A stretch of 64,000 nucleotides of DNA from Cynocephalus volans (Eukaryota > Chordata > Mammalia > Dermoptera > Cynocephalidae): the NCBI RefSeq assembly GCF_027409185.1, contig NC_084464.1:44739095-44803094 (forward strand), read 5' to 3'. Positions 50,931-63,569 of the stretch are shown here, one piece after another. A model generated the notes under the pieces. That model saw only the letters and a program-made list of their open reading frames with translations, searched no databases and had not been told where the DNA came from. Made by a program: the position numbers and the translations under genes. Within the stretch, counting starts at the first letter, position 1; each line of letters starts with the position of its first letter.

Positions 50931-51665
50931 ATAAGAGAATATAACAATAAATGAATTACATTCACCCAAAGCCAGTGACTTTCTAATGGAAAAATTTAAG
51001 ATACAACTATAAGATGAGAATTTCAGGAAAAGTAGGGACTTCCCAATGCCTTCAAATTGTGTGATAACTTTTCCTTTTTTTCCTAAGACTGCCTGACATG
51101 TTTTATTTCTTCTATTATTTTTAACATGTTATCCCTCTAAGCGTGGGTTTTCTTTCACTTCTCATCTGCCTAACCACAAATGCTGTCACTAGGCCAGCAG
51201 GGAGGTGTCAGCAGTATGACAGACTCATCCCCAAGCTCTGGCGTTGGCTTTCCACATCAACCAGCAATCCTATCTTCATATTACTTTGTCTGTCTCTTCC
51301 TCTTTCCTTACACTGAATATTGATTCTTACCACTTCACTATGATTCCATTTCAACTCACACACACGCTCACATTCATCACTGACAATGTCTACTTTATAA
51401 AACCCAGACCATTCCTTCAGAGCAGCCAGTTACTCTCCAGATTATAACATTGATCCATGGCAATAGGGAGAATAATGTCTCTGTTACTACTTCCTTCTCA
51501 TAGTCTTTTTATTCTTTATATAGCGTCTCACTCCAATTAAAAGAATAACATGGGGTCCTCTTTCTATCAGACCACCCCCATGATAACATTTATATCTGAT
51601 CTGGGTTGGGCATCTTTCTTCTGTGTATCAAGGGTAGGAGGTTTAAGAATGGTCAAGGATTGGTG
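50931..51665. other. Intergenic stretch, no gene recognised
   Basis: No gene or clear repeat is seen. The small ORF 51244-51447 is unsupported. Confidence 0.4.
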
Positions 51666-51667
51666 CA

Positions 51668-51760
51668 GGGCTGGCCATTTATCTCAGTTGGTTAGAGCAT
51701 GGTGCTGGTAACACCAAGGTCCTGAGTTTGATCCCTGTACTGGCCAGATGCCAAAAAAAG
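51668..51760 (+). mobile_element. Monomeric tRNA-Ile-like SINE
   Basis: GGGCTGGCCATTTATCTCAG, TTGGTTAGAGCATGGTGCTG and TTTGATCCCTGTACTGGCC show the tRNA-Ile likeness, with A and B boxes, then a short A/G-rich tail. It is the same type as the monomer at 30597. Confidence 0.88.
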
Positions 51761-52178
51761 GGGGAGGGGTAGGAGGGTTGGTACAATCTAACTGATACAG
51801 ATCAATATGGAAGAGAGTTGGGTTGCATAAGTGAGTCAGGGGATTGGAGTTGTGGGAAAGTTCTGATGTAGAAAATGAGGTTTTTTGCATTCTTTCTCTT
51901 TTTTTGTCTCAAGGGCTTTTCACAATCTCCCACTTTGTTGTAGTAGGGACAGTGGTAATGACAAGGAGGGAAGAGCAGTAGAGGCTTGTCCCAAGAAGAG
52001 GCAATAAAAGGTGGGCCGAGGACCTGTCTAGCAGTCTTTGATGTTCTGTGACACTGTCTTTATCCTTGAAGTCCACTCCTGGTCCAGGCCCTGCTCACCA
52101 TCACTCACAAATTTCAGTGCCTGAAATTATTTAAAAAGTGCCAACCAGACCTCTACAGATTAATTGATTAATTCATAT

Positions 52179-52227
<49 letters not shown>

Positions 52228-53875
52228 TGATAAAGAATGAATACAGAAGTGGATAACACTCCTCTGCCTCCCACCTAGAAATTTAGCCTTAGAATCTCTT
52301 CCTCTTAAATTGTGGCTTCCTTAACCCACCATCATCACAGACTCTAGAGTCTAGCTATATTCTACTCTTCGGAGCAAACCATGGACTTCCCAAGTATTCA
52401 AAAAGAAACACAGGCATCCGTGCCTGAATTTCCCCACCCACTGCCTCTGCAATTGATACTATGGCCTCTGACGTCCCCTTGTTCCTCTTGCCTTCACTAC
52501 TCCCTGTGTAGATCCCAGGCACCCTCTGCATAGCTTCTTTCACACACATCCTTGCAGCAGGACCTTCTCAGAGGTTTAGTCTGCCAGAAACTAGTGACAC
52601 TGCCTTTCTCCCACCTCCTACTGGATAGAGAGAAATGTCTACCAGAATTCCCCAGGAACAGAGCTTTTTTAAACTTGTACATGCATTGAAATAAACACTT
52701 TCTCCTAATATTTCCCCTCCCTCACAACTCTGTTCAGAAGCCCAAAGCCTCTCCCTATTTGTCCCATCAGAGAAGTGTGTCATGGTGGCTGGACAATCTG
52801 AGGTGAAGATGACCAAGTCTGTGAAGAGGCTGTGGAAGCTGTGGGGAAGGAGAATGTTTAACTCACAGGCCTTTAAACCCTGCCCCAGTGTCACAGCAGG
52901 AATGAAAATCTATCCCCCTGTTTATTACTCTTCTTCTTATGCCCTCAAACTACACCTAATGCGAAGTCTTCAGCCCTCTGCTCTTCATTCTACACTTACA
53001 TCCTACTCATGCAAGCCTGTGGCTTCCTTCACTTCTACACTAGTATCCTCTAAATCCAGTCTCCAGCACTCTCTCCTGTACTCATCCCCAGCTGGCAGTT
53101 AGGAACGTGCACTTGGCTATTGCATTATCACCCCAAACTCCTATTTTTTATTCTTTCACTGGAGAATCTTTTTCTCCCCAAATTTCCTTTGCCTTCCCTT
53201 TGGGTATCCTGGAATATAAACACAGTCTGAGGTTCTCCTGTGATGCTGCACCTGCTCAGAGTCATACTGGAGAGAGAGCAACTGACAGAGAGAATGACAG
53301 AGACACAGACAGGCAGAGAGGGAACTGAGAGCTGCCCCAAGGAGGGACCTGTCCATATTCTGCCCCATTACCTCTTCTTTACTCCCCTAAGAAGGTTCTT
53401 AATGACTCAGGGGCTAGTTCTACATCTTGTCTTAATATTGGGAGCCCTTATCAAAAGTTTTGGTGAGTAGACCTCTAGGAATGGCATATGTTTTGTTCTT
53501 AGTTCAGGAGTTTGGTAGTATTTGAGTTCAGTAACAGGTCAATAAAAAGTTTAATGAGACTGTGGCATTTGCAATATAAATTAGTGCTACGAGCAGCAGT
53601 GGAGAGCCAATAAGAGGCTATGACTTTCACTTGGATCCCACATAACTTTTTCTCTTCCTCAGAAAGCATCACAGTAACAACACGTCTGCCTTCTCTCCTT
53701 AACTTCCAACATCCTTAAATCCTATGGAAGGACATGGGTGGAGACAGGCTGCTGACTCTCTGCATTTGGGAAGACCAGGCTCAGGCTATAGCCTTTCAGT
53801 AGAAAATGCTAAGCATGGTCAGAGGAGAAGAATTAGGGAGTTTAAAAGAATAGCATTTGGTGACAGGTAAACTTG
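51761..53875. other. Intergenic stretch, no gene recognised
   Basis: A (TC)n(AC)n microsatellite lies at 52178-52225. The ORFs at 52355-52894, 52782-53102 and 53107-53470 lack splice context or recognised domains. Much of 52280-53250 is C/T-rich and could be decayed LINE, but I cannot name a family. Confidence 0.4.
52178..52225. repeat. (TC)n-(AC)n compound microsatellite
   Basis: About 8 TC units are followed by about 15 AC units. It is likely polymorphic. Confidence 0.9.
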
Positions 53876-53879
53876 AATT

Positions 53880-54065
53880 TTAACCCTCTCTTCACCTGTT
53901 ATTGTCTATGTAATTTGTGGTCATATACTTGACTACAACAATCTGTTGCTTCATCTTAGACTTAGATACTACCTATGTCAGGACATTGCTGTGAGCATTA
54001 ACTTACAGAGAGAGTACTTAGTACAGTACTTCAAAGATACTCAATAAATATTACCACTGTACTAA
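53880..54065 (+). mobile_element. MIR SINE
   Basis: ATTGTCTATGTAATTTGTGG, TTGCTTCATCTTAGACTTAG, TGCTGTGAGCATTAACTTAC and ACTCAATAAATATTACCAC follow sense MIR. It lies about 230 bases before the ERV. Confidence 0.6.
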
Positions 54066-54290
54066 CCAAAGTTCTTGATTGTAAACAACACAAAGCAACC
54101 TTGGAAAACTAAGCAGAAAAGACATTTATTGGAAAGGTATTAATAGCTCATAGAGGCTAAAAACACAGCTTGGACATAGGAAGGAATTCTTCATACGTGA
54201 TGTTATATCTCAGTGCATCGAATCAGAAAACACATGGTGTGGATTTGTTCTATTATTAGTGGTGTTAATTTTGATTACTTGATTTGAGTG

Positions 54291-54701
54291 TGTTGGGAAA
54301 ATATAAGGAAATGGTCAGAGCCCCTCGGATGTTCGGAGTCTTGCCGAGCATCTGAGGTGGGTGTGCTTGTGCGCACAGGTGCTCCTTGTTATTGTCTAAT
54401 GTGATTGTGCATGTGCATCCAGGGTTTTTTGTTTGTTTTTGGTTTTGGTTTTGGTTTTTTTTGGATTATGGACTTGAGTAAAAAGGACTAACGGCACAGA
54501 TGCACAAAGCTTCTAGAGGATGCTCTGGGAAGCCATATTAGGTCAACTGCTCCTAGCTCTGAATAATGCCTATTATTTCTTCACCCACAGCTCCAAGGAC
54601 CTTTTCCTATTACCTAGCTTGTAGACCTGCGTGTGGAGGGTTTGTGACCCAGTCTGGACAACAGGCTCAACGGGCCTGTGAGACCTAGCCCTAGCTCTGC
54701 A
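54291..54701 (+). repeat. 5' LTR of the ERV
   Basis: It starts TGTTGGG and ends CTCTGCA. It shares TTTCTTCACCCACAGCTCC and GGGCCTGTGAGACCTAGCCC with the 3' LTR. Its polyadenylation hexamer is mutated (GAATAATGCC). The sequence after it (TTGGCATAGTCTGTGGCAGG) is at the primer-binding-site position; the tRNA is not identified. Confidence 0.8.
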
Positions 54702-55805
54702 ATTGGCATAGTCTGTGGCAGGATTCTGAGCAGGTATGGGAACCAAAAGCCCTTTGGGAGAAGGAGGAAATGTGGCTACTGTTGAATATCTTGTGCCCTA
54801 TGACCACTTTCCTGTTGACCGAGATCTGGTTGCTGCTCAGTATACTGCAAGTCAGCATAGACCAGGCGCTACAGTGGAGAACCCTTTGAGAGGGGGAGGA
54901 AATGTGGCTGTCCTTGAGCATGTGGTGCCTGCTGGCCACTTTTGTGCTGACTGGAGCATGGCTACTGCTCAGTATACTGCAAGCTGATCGAGATTTGAAG
55001 CAGAAAGCAGAGTTGCTGGAAGCATGGGTAAATGTCCTGGAGGATGACATGCAGCGACTGGCCACTCCTGCTTCTCACAGCAGGGAGGACAACAAACCCA
55101 GTGGTGAGTTGGGGGAGACCATGCAACTCCAGGCACGACCTGTTGTGCACCAGAAGATGAAACATGAGCAGCCTATGGGACCAGGCGGACAACTGGCAGG
55201 TGATCCACAGGTGACCAAATTCACTACCTATGTCCCATATACCCAAGTTGAATTAGTTGATTTGGGGAGATAGTTCCAGCAGAAACAGGGGGAGTCCCTG
55301 GCTGCTTGGCTGCTGTGGTTATGGGACCTAGGGGGTGGATGGTATGATATGCTCTCGTGAGGAGATGGAAAAATTGGCCTCCATCACCATGCACCCGTCT
55401 CTGAGGCAGTGGCTGCAGAATAGCCGCAGATATGCACAAGGGCCAGGTAATCACTCCTTGATGGAATGGGTCGATGCAGCTTCCTGAACAGTGTGGGTGA
55501 ATGCTGGAGAACTGCCCAAGATTGTGAGCAAATGGCAAACATATGCTGAGTTGGTTCAAATAACTTGGGAGCTGGGGATGCAGCAGTTCATGTTTAACGT
55601 GAACACTCGTGGCCCGGACAATGAAAATTTTACAGGCAGCATGAGAGACATAGTGCTGCAAAATGCCCCATCAATGTCCTTTGGGTCACTGATGGCCATA
55701 CTGGTCCCATACATTGGTCATCCTATACATGAGGTAATGACCATGATAGCCGGCTTGGGTGAAGTAGAGGATAGAAGAGGCAAAAGGGGTCTGAAAGGTG
55801 GCTAA
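54702..55805 (+). pseudogene. ERV gag-like remnant
   Basis: Open stretches at 54736-55273 and 55491-55805 lie between the 5' LTR and the protease, where gag belongs. No Cys-His zinc knuckle or major homology motif was found with confidence. Frames are broken by stops. The gag call rests on position. Confidence 0.5.
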
Positions 55806-56149
55806 GACCAAACCCCCAAGAAATGCTCAGGATTTTATCCCGAAGGGACCAAGCAAGACCAGCCATAAGCAGATGTGGCTTGACTTGCTTGCAGCAGGGG
55901 TTGATAAAAAGAAAGTTGACCGGCAGCCAAATGCAGCCCTGTTTGCCTTGTGCCAGCAATTGTGCCCTGAACAGCATTTCACTAAACATCCAGAAACAGG
56001 TAGCAAGGTATGCTCAGTGGATTCAAGTATTTTTTGGTTGCTCCTGAGGAGGCAGATGAAATGTTCCATTTCGATTAGGGAACAGGCCAAGGTACTCGTC
56101 TTTTGGGAGCAGGTGAGGACTGGAGGCCTCACATTGAATTGGCAATATA

Positions 56150-58090
56150 CTGGTCAAGGACAAATGTGCAGCATTTGTTTTGGCATTGGTGGATACAGGT
56201 GCAGAATGTAGCCTGATATATGGCAATCTAGATAAGTTTCCAGGGGCCACAGTTCATATAGATGGCTATGGAGGACATACTGTTGAGGTCAAAGCTGTGT
56301 CATTGCCATTGGGTATAGGAAGATTACCTCCTCATGTACATAATGTATATATATCCCCCATAGTTGAATACATCTTGGGTATGGATGTACTTTATGGTTT
56401 GCACCTGCAAACAACAATTGGAGAGTTCCAGCTATGAATACAGACAGTAAAGCCTGTGTTATGTGGATATGCTAAACATCACCCACAGGTGTTACCCAAG
56501 CCAAGATGTGTAGTTAATGTAAAGCAGTACCGCCTACCAGGAGGACATGCAGAGATAGGTGCCACTATATTGGAGTTAGAGAAAGTTGGCAGTATTTATC
56601 CAGTTCATAGCCCATTTAATGCTCCAGTATGGCCAGTGAAAAAACCTGATGGTACCTGGAGAATGACTATAGACTATTGAGAACTAAACATAATAGTGCC
56701 TACTTTGCATGCAGCCGTGCCTTCAGTTCACAACTTGATGGATCAGCTGATGACTCAGCTGGGAACTGATCATTATGTATTGGACCTTGCAAATGCTTTT
56801 TTCTCTATTTCAATCTTGGCTGATAGCAAAGATCAGTCTGCTTTCACCTGGAAAGGGAGGCAGTGGACCTTTCAAGTATTGCCCCAAGGTTATCTGCATA
56901 GCCCAACCATCTGTCATGGCTTAGTGGCTAGGGACCTAGCCAAGTGGACTAGGCCTAGCATGGTTACGGTGTTTCATTACATTGATGATGTGTTGTTAAC
57001 CTCTGATTCTCTTACAGATTTAACCCAGGCAGCTCCAATGCTACTAAGCCATTTGGAACAATGTGGGTGGGCCATGAACGTAGCCAAAGTGCAAGGGCCT
57101 GGGCTGTCAGTCAGATTCTTAGGAGTGGTCCAGTTGGATAAGACAAGAGTCATCCCAGAAGCTATTATAGACAAGATACAGGCATACCCTTGACCCACAA
57201 CTGTAGCTCAGCTACAGACATATTTGGGACTTCTGGGGTATTGGAGAGCTTTTGTACCCCATATGGCCCAAATGGCATGCCCACTGTATGCATTAACAAA
57301 GAAAGGAACCCCCTGGGATTGGACTGAGGAAGTAGAACAGGCTTCCCAGGCTACAAAAAGGGCAATACAGCAAGAACAGGCTTTACAAGTGGCTGATCCC
57401 ACTAAGACTTTTCAGTTAGATGTACATATAACCCAAGAAGGGTTAGGATGGGGTTTGTGGCAGAGACAAGACCAATCCCAAACACCTACAGGATTCTGGT
57501 CTCAGCTCTGAAAGGGCACTGAAGCGTTATTCTCTAATGATAAACAGTTACCAGCTGTGTATTCGGCCTTGATGGCCACTGAAGCTATCACAGGAACTGC
57601 CAAAGTCCTAGTAAGGATGACATACCCCATACTAGGTTGGCTGCACATGTGGGCAACCAACCCTAAAACAGGCATAGCTCAGACTCCCACTCTGTCTAAA
57701 TAGGGAGCATATATAGAACAAAGAAGCACTGTGTCAACAAGTCCTCTGTCCAAAGAGTTTCAAACCATGCTAGGCCCAGTAGAGGTTACTGAGGAAACTT
57801 TGACACAACCCTTACCCATGAAGGTGGAGGCTATACCTTTTCATGAGGGACAGGGACCTATCACAGAGCAAGCTTGGTATAGAGATGGCTCTAGCATGGG
57901 ACCCTCAGCATCATGGACAGCTATTGCTGTCCGGCCCTTAACAGATACCATGTGGTATGAAAATGTCACAGGGCAATGCAGTCAATGGGCAGAATTGAGA
58001 GCAGTATGGATTGTTGCTTTGCATTGCTTTGACCCCCATGGATTTGTCACCCCACTTCCCCTGGGTGACAGAAATGTAAAGGATTACTCA
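56150..58090 (+). pseudogene. ERV pol remnant (protease, RT, RNase H)
   Basis: The aspartic protease motif LVDTGA is at 56186-56203. Reverse transcriptase runs from about 56456 to 57200, with LPQGY near 56880 and the catalytic YIDD at 56978-56989. A connection region follows (57224-57511). An RNase H-like part at about 57731-58080 shows a YRDGSS start and a WAELRA segment. Stops interrupt it near 56680, 57190, 57510 and 57700. No integrase HHCC or DDE region is present before the LTR. Confidence 0.8.
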
Positions 58091-58188
58091 AAGCCCATCT
58101 CTTTTGAGCAGTGAGAAGCCCCGAAGTGGTTATCGCGGAAGGTTCTGAACACGTAGATTGTACAGTGAAGTACCCTGAAGGGGTAGAT

Positions 58189-58526
58189 TGTGAGGAAAAT
58201 AGAGTAGTTTAGTCAGGCCCCCTCTCCTCAGGTCCAGCGGGGTGTGGTGCAGCACATCATTTGTAGACAAGTTGTGTGGGAGTAGAGTTAGTGCGCATGT
58301 GTGCCCGTGTATCTTTTTTACTTGTTGCTATTTTTGTGTGCTCTTCAGTGTGTGAAGCAGAGGCTCTGAACTGCTGGTTGGCAGAGCTCACGTCTAGAAA
58401 TAAAGACTTTTATTTCTTCACCCACGGCTCCGAGGACCTTTTTGCTGCTATCTAGCTCATATACCTGTGTGTGAAGGGTTTGTGAATAGGCTCGAGGGGT
58501 CTGTGAGACCTAGCCCTACCTCTACA
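58189..58526 (+). repeat. 3' LTR of the ERV
   Basis: It runs from TGTGAGGAAAAT to CCTACCTCTACA and keeps an AATAAA at 58399-58404. It is about 70 bases shorter than the 5' LTR, mainly in the middle, so the two LTRs have diverged by indels. A purine-rich stretch (CTGAAGGGGTAGA) precedes it, at the polypurine-tract position. Confidence 0.8.
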
Positions 58527-59474
58527 TCTTGTAAAATCTGGTTCTTTGTTATATGTGATCACTGAAGTTTCTTCTCAGTTAGCTTAGTGGTCACCTAATG
58601 ATTGAACAAAGATTTCCCTACGTTTTTAGAGCAAATATGTCTCCTAGTATTTTCCAAGGGATTCTGTGTGCATATCGGGGCATGCCTTCAACACTCTGCC
58701 AAGCAGTTGATACCTCTGCCTTACACTTCATTTCCTAATTGCACAGAGCCCCAAGGTCAGTCCAAGATGAAAGTTTTGAACCTTCTCCAGTCTTTTCCAA
58801 GCATGTATTCAGCTCTGTGTATGTACATGGCCTTCTAAATTCCCAGGAATAAATTTGAAATAATGAAAGCCCCTTTGGACGTCTCATTCTCCAACATTTT
58901 CCTTTAAACTTTTTAGTTAGCCTATTATTTTCAACTGTCATCCACTGCCTCAGGCAACTTCAAAGTTAATCAGTTGCCTCTGATCATTTTCAATAAATGT
59001 CTCCATGGAAAAGGCTTATTGCCCTGGAAAAGCTCCAAGTCAGATCAAATAAAGATAAGTTGGGTCTTCCTGGGAATTATCAGATGGATAAAATGGTGAT
59101 AATTCTCTGGGAATGAGGTTTGGAAAAGGCCCAAACCAGTTCTGCCCCCTCCAGGGGCTGCCAGGTTATTGCTTTTCACCATGATTGCAGACTGTTGGTT
59201 TTCAAGTGTATTGCAGAGCCTGGGAGAACAGAATGGGAATTGGGTAAGTTAAAATACTACAAAACTCACTGTTTTTCATGAGACTGAACTGTTTTTCTTG
59301 AGTAAGTGCTCCCCACGTTGCTGCAAGACTTTGGTTAATTCCCAGAATTCTGAAAAAAATTGAATTTTATAATTTTCACCATTTTTCTTGCATAACAAAA
59401 ATATCTGCTCTGACCAGGCCACCTAAATTATGGTGCCTTCAGAGATCTGAAATAAGTCAGTAATGACATCCACA
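58527..59474. other. Intergenic stretch, no gene recognised
   Basis: No gene and no clear repeat family are seen. The small ORFs at 58602-58941 overlap on opposite strands. Confidence 0.4.
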
Positions 59475-59885
59475 TGTCCTGGAAAATATTATCACGAGAC
59501 CATTTTTACTTAGAAGCAGACATAAAAGCACCAGAAAGCCATAAAACAACCTAGAATGCTTCTTGTAAGACTTGTCCTAGATCCCTGCATGTGGGATGTA
59601 ACCTAGTAACAATCCTAAATCTATGTGTCATGCACAACCAATAGAAACTGAAGAAGTGATTAAGTGGGGCTGTTTTCTCCTGCGTGTCCACTTGCATGCA
59701 TCCTCCCTCCCTCCCTCTCGATTCTTTCCCCTTTTGTGACTATAAAATGCTAAGCTCGACTGGCCCTCTTCAGAGCACATTTCTCAGGGCTACCTGACCC
59801 ATGCATTTCCCCAGTTGCAACAATCATATTGGCTCAATAAATCCTATGCTTTATAGGTTTGACCTTAGTTTCTTTTAGATAAACA
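59475..59885 (+). mobile_element. Probable solo LTR (ERV1-like)
   Basis: The signals are in LTR order: CCAAT at 59638-59642, TATAAAA at about 59741, and CAATAAA near 59836 followed by CTTTATAGG. The block starts TGTCCTGG and may end at AAACA. The flanks show no clear duplication. The family is not recognised. Confidence 0.5.
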
Positions 59886-61290
59886 TCTTATTGCTTTTAT
59901 GGAGGGGAGAGTTTTTGGAGGTTCTTACTCCATTATTTTTGCTGATGTTACCCCATCTATAGGAATTTCTAATTTATATCATTGACATTTTTCAACTCTA
60001 GAATTTCTATTTGATTTTTTTCTATATGCTCTATTTCTTCAATGAAATTCTTCATAATGTTATCTATTTTCTTGAACATATTATTTATTGTTAATATAAA
60101 GTTGTTTCTGACTACTTCAAATAATTGGATCTGTTGTTCTTTTCTCTTGTTACTGCTTTTGATACACATGATAATTTTTTATTCAGTGACAAATATCATT
60201 TGTGAAAAATTATAGAGGCTCTCAATGATGTACTCTTCTTCCAGAATGGATTTGCCCTCTCTTCTGTTAGGCATATCGAGTAGGGACTGATCACCTTATT
60301 CTAATCAGGAACTGATATGACTTGAGGCCGGATTAAAGTTTTTGTCAGGCTTTCATTTTCTACTCTCTTATCAGCTTCATGACGCCTCAAGTCCTGGCTG
60401 CCTGGGCAGTTCCAAACTCCATTCTTTGGCTCTCCATGCCCATAATAATGCATGCTAGGATTATCAGCCTCTAACTCTGCCCTAAAAATGAAATAATTTC
60501 TTTAGGAATAAAGCAACTACAAACTGTTGGCTTATCTCTCTTGTTCTCTTTCTTCCATGATCTTGCCTCCTTGGGCTCAAGTGGTTGCCTTGAGAGTTCT
60601 CTGTTTCTCCCAAGCAAAAATTTTTTGTGTGTTTTATCTGGCTTTACTTATTGTTGTCGAAAGAAACATTAATCTTGTTCAGGCTATTTCATCATATCCC
60701 AGAGTGGAGGTCAATGTACAGTATTATTGATGTACAACTTGGCATAGAGTTAGAAGCTCAGGTCTTTCTACTAGTCCCTTTCTTTATTATCCCTTATTTC
60801 AGATATGGGAGTCAATATTGGACATTTTCCAGTAGCCAAGTGTATGTATTCAATTCATGTACTAAGGATCTGGGGAGATAATCAAAGGATATGTTATGAC
60901 TATCATATGACAAGCAAATCACAGTCACTCCTTGATGGGAACATACAGTTGGTCCAGCATAGATTATTTGCCCATGTACCTGGGACTGAAAAAAGAATTA
61001 TTTTATTTCCCTTTAGTTACTATATTGTAGTTGATAGTCTTAGAATTAATGACACTCATTAACCAGTATCATTGATGTCATTGTTGTAGTGGTGAGTTAG
61101 GAATGAGGGATTATCTTCATCAGTGTCAGTATTTCAAGTAAAATCAGCAAGAAATTAATAACAACCTGTATAGATGTGCTTGGGCAGGTCCATTTCAGGT
61201 TGAGGAAAGAGAATGAGCAAATACTCGGTCTAGTAAAGGTAAGGAGTCCAATCTGGTCACAGTATAGCATATAATAGAGTGTCAGAGAGT
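59886..61290. other. Intergenic stretch with probable old LINE debris
   Basis: Part of 59980-60190 (AATTTCTATTTGATTTTTTTC, TCTTGTTACTGCTTTTGATAC) and 60240-60480 read like reversed old LINE 3' DNA, at low confidence. No gene is seen. Confidence 0.35.
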
Positions 61291-61643
61291 ACAGTATTCT
61301 GCCCTTATTCATGGTTTTGCTTTCTGCAGTTTCAGTTACCTGTGGTCAACTGCACTAGCTTATTTTTATTAATACTCATATAAGGTATTTTGAGAGAAAG
61401 AAAGACCACATTCACATAACTTTTGTTGCAATATATAATATTTGTAGAATATAACTGTTCTATTTTATTATTAGTTATTTTTGTTTGCCTCTTACTGTGC
61501 TTAATTTATAAATTAAACTTTATCATAAGTATGTGTGTATAGTAAAAAATGTGGTATGTATAGGGTTCGATACTACACATGGTTTCAGGCATCCACTGGG
61601 GGTCTTGGAATGTATCCCCTGTGGATTAGAGGGGACTACTGTA
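61291..61643. mobile_element. Tigger-type (Tc1/mariner superfamily) element
   Basis: The left end CAGTATTCTGCCCTTATTCATG with GTTTCAGTTACCTGTGGTCA and the right end GGTTTCAGGCATCCACTGGG with GGACTACTGTA match the Tigger1 family ends. The transposase is deleted. It is a non-autonomous fossil. Confidence 0.85.
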
Positions 61644-63464
61644 AATGAGTAGAAAAATGAGTTGAAGCTAGGTAAGAAGCTGGTAAGTAATCACAAATGT
61701 TGGCAAGTAACAATAGACCTTTAAGTTGAAGAATCAAGGCCTGTGGGTGATCAGTAAACCCTTAAAAGACAATATAGAGAGTTCTAATGTCATTAGTATT
61801 AGAATCAGCCAAATCTTAGTTTAAATCTGTCTGTACCACCAATTAAGCCTATGAAATGTTTCTAGCAATAATTTAATATATATGGAATATATATAAATAT
61901 ATATTAAATATATAGTAATATATATGGAATGAATGCAAAATCATAAATACATTTCTCTAACTTAACTGTATCCCCAATTTAACTTGCCCTTGTCTGAATC
62001 TCCAGAATGTCTGTAATCACTCTATTGCCACCTAACTGGGGGCAAAAATTATAATGAGGGGAAGTCCGAGTGGAAAGAGGCAGCAGTGTTAACCATTTGC
62101 TGTTATGTTATCTTACTTTTTTCAAATTTTACAAAAACATATGACCATGTAAAAAAGCTCCTGCAAGTAGAAGCCCTAAATTTTAAGTTTCTTTAGCTTA
62201 ATGGTAAGCCAGCCTCTGCATAGGGATCATTTCATTCTTATACGCTCTCCTTTTATTCTTTCTTTTTTCTCTGGCTTTTGTTCTCTCCTATCTTCTTTTT
62301 CTTGTAGATTCTCTCCAGACACTTTTTTCCCCCTATTTACCAACTAGTTTTAATTAAGAAATGGAGAATATTTATTTTAATATTTTGGTGAATTCATTTA
62401 TTTACTTAATAAACTTCTCTATTCTAAGTTCTCAAAATTTGAAATGTATAAGTGAAGACTTCACAATGCTTTTTTTTCTAAAATGAAAACTAAATTACAG
62501 GGTTTTTTTTAACCTACTACTAATAGGATCTACCTCCTGTGAGCTAACCAGGATTTGGACCTCCTCAGCAAGTCATTCTGTCACACTGACGCAATGACTT
62601 GTAATACAAATGATATTACCCTCACCCTATTTCTCATTGCCTGCTCCCTCTCCCTGCAGGAGTTGATAGTTTCTAAGAAATATACTTTTCCTAATCTCAT
62701 TCTCTTCTGACTTAGCCAGATGTCTCATTCTAGAAACTTCAGAATCCAGCAAATAAGATCAGTAAGTCAGGAGTAACTGCTTCTTTCTTACAAAGGTTGC
62801 AATGCCTTCTCCTCCCTTGGTAGATATTTTACCTCTCGTCGTTTCCCAATATTTATGGATTTTATTTGAAGTGCCATCATTTTAAAAGATCATTTCTTTG
62901 AAGGGAGATGGAAAATCATATCCAAATCTGTCTCAAGCAAAAATATAGCTGGCAACTTGAGGTGGAAGGGCTTGATCACACCTAGAAATTATAAACAGAA
63001 GTAGTTCAGAAGGGCTCCTCAGAGAGTGAACAGCTCTTGAACAGCTTCCAGTTCAGTATAGTTTAGACAAAATCCTAGGAAGCAAACCAGTCTTTCTGAC
63101 CCAATATTAAATTATAAGAAGAGATATGAAAGCCAAAGTTCACAGTTGATCTAGCCAAGCCACTAATTGGTACAATACTTCTAAGAAACTGAACAAGCCC
63201 CTGAGAACTGTAACTATGAGAAAAAACAAGACTCCAGGCTCCAGCACCAAGCAGACTTTCCTTAGCAGTGTACAGCCTGAAGCTGCAAGGCAAAATTTTA
63301 GCACACGTCAAAACTATTTTTCCCATCTGGTGATAGGTATGGGGACAGCCTAGAGACAAGACACAATTCCTAACAAACATGTTATAACACCTTTAGGAAT
63401 AATTAGAGGAATCACCTGCACTGACAGCACACAGTTTAAAGGCCAGAGGAGGAATTTTTCCCCC
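61644..63464. other. Intergenic stretch, no gene recognised
   Basis: An AT-rich near-palindromic tract lies at 61870-61930. The reversed ORF at 63075-63380 has no recognised homology. Nothing else could be assigned. Confidence 0.4.
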
Positions 63465-63530
63465 CAGATTTATTAAGGTATAATTGACAAATAAAAATTG
63501 TATTTATGGTGTACAACATGATGTTCGAAG
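63465..63530 (-). mobile_element. Short L1 3' end fragment, antisense
   Basis: AGATTTATTAAGGTATAATTG and GGTGTACAACATGATGTTCG are the reversed terminal part of an old L1. Only about 65 bases remain. Confidence 0.7.
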
Positions 63531-63569
63531 GAGGAATTTTAAAGGGGACCATAGATGAATCTACCTAAT

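Larger units (their letters stand above)
54291..58526 (+). mobile_element. Endogenous retrovirus, two LTRs, internally deleted
   Basis: The element has a 5' LTR (54291-54701), an internal region with decayed gag, protease, reverse transcriptase and RNase H, and a 3' LTR (58189-58526). The LTRs begin TGTTGGGAAAAT / TGTGAGGAAAAT and end CCTAGCTCTGCA / CCTACCTCTACA. Pol features (see the separate entry) look closest to class III (ERVL-like) from memory. RNase H is followed almost at once by the 3' LTR, so integrase and any env are missing. No matching target-site duplication was found (GAGTG left, TCTTG right). It is a defective fossil with many stops and shifts. Confidence 0.85.
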
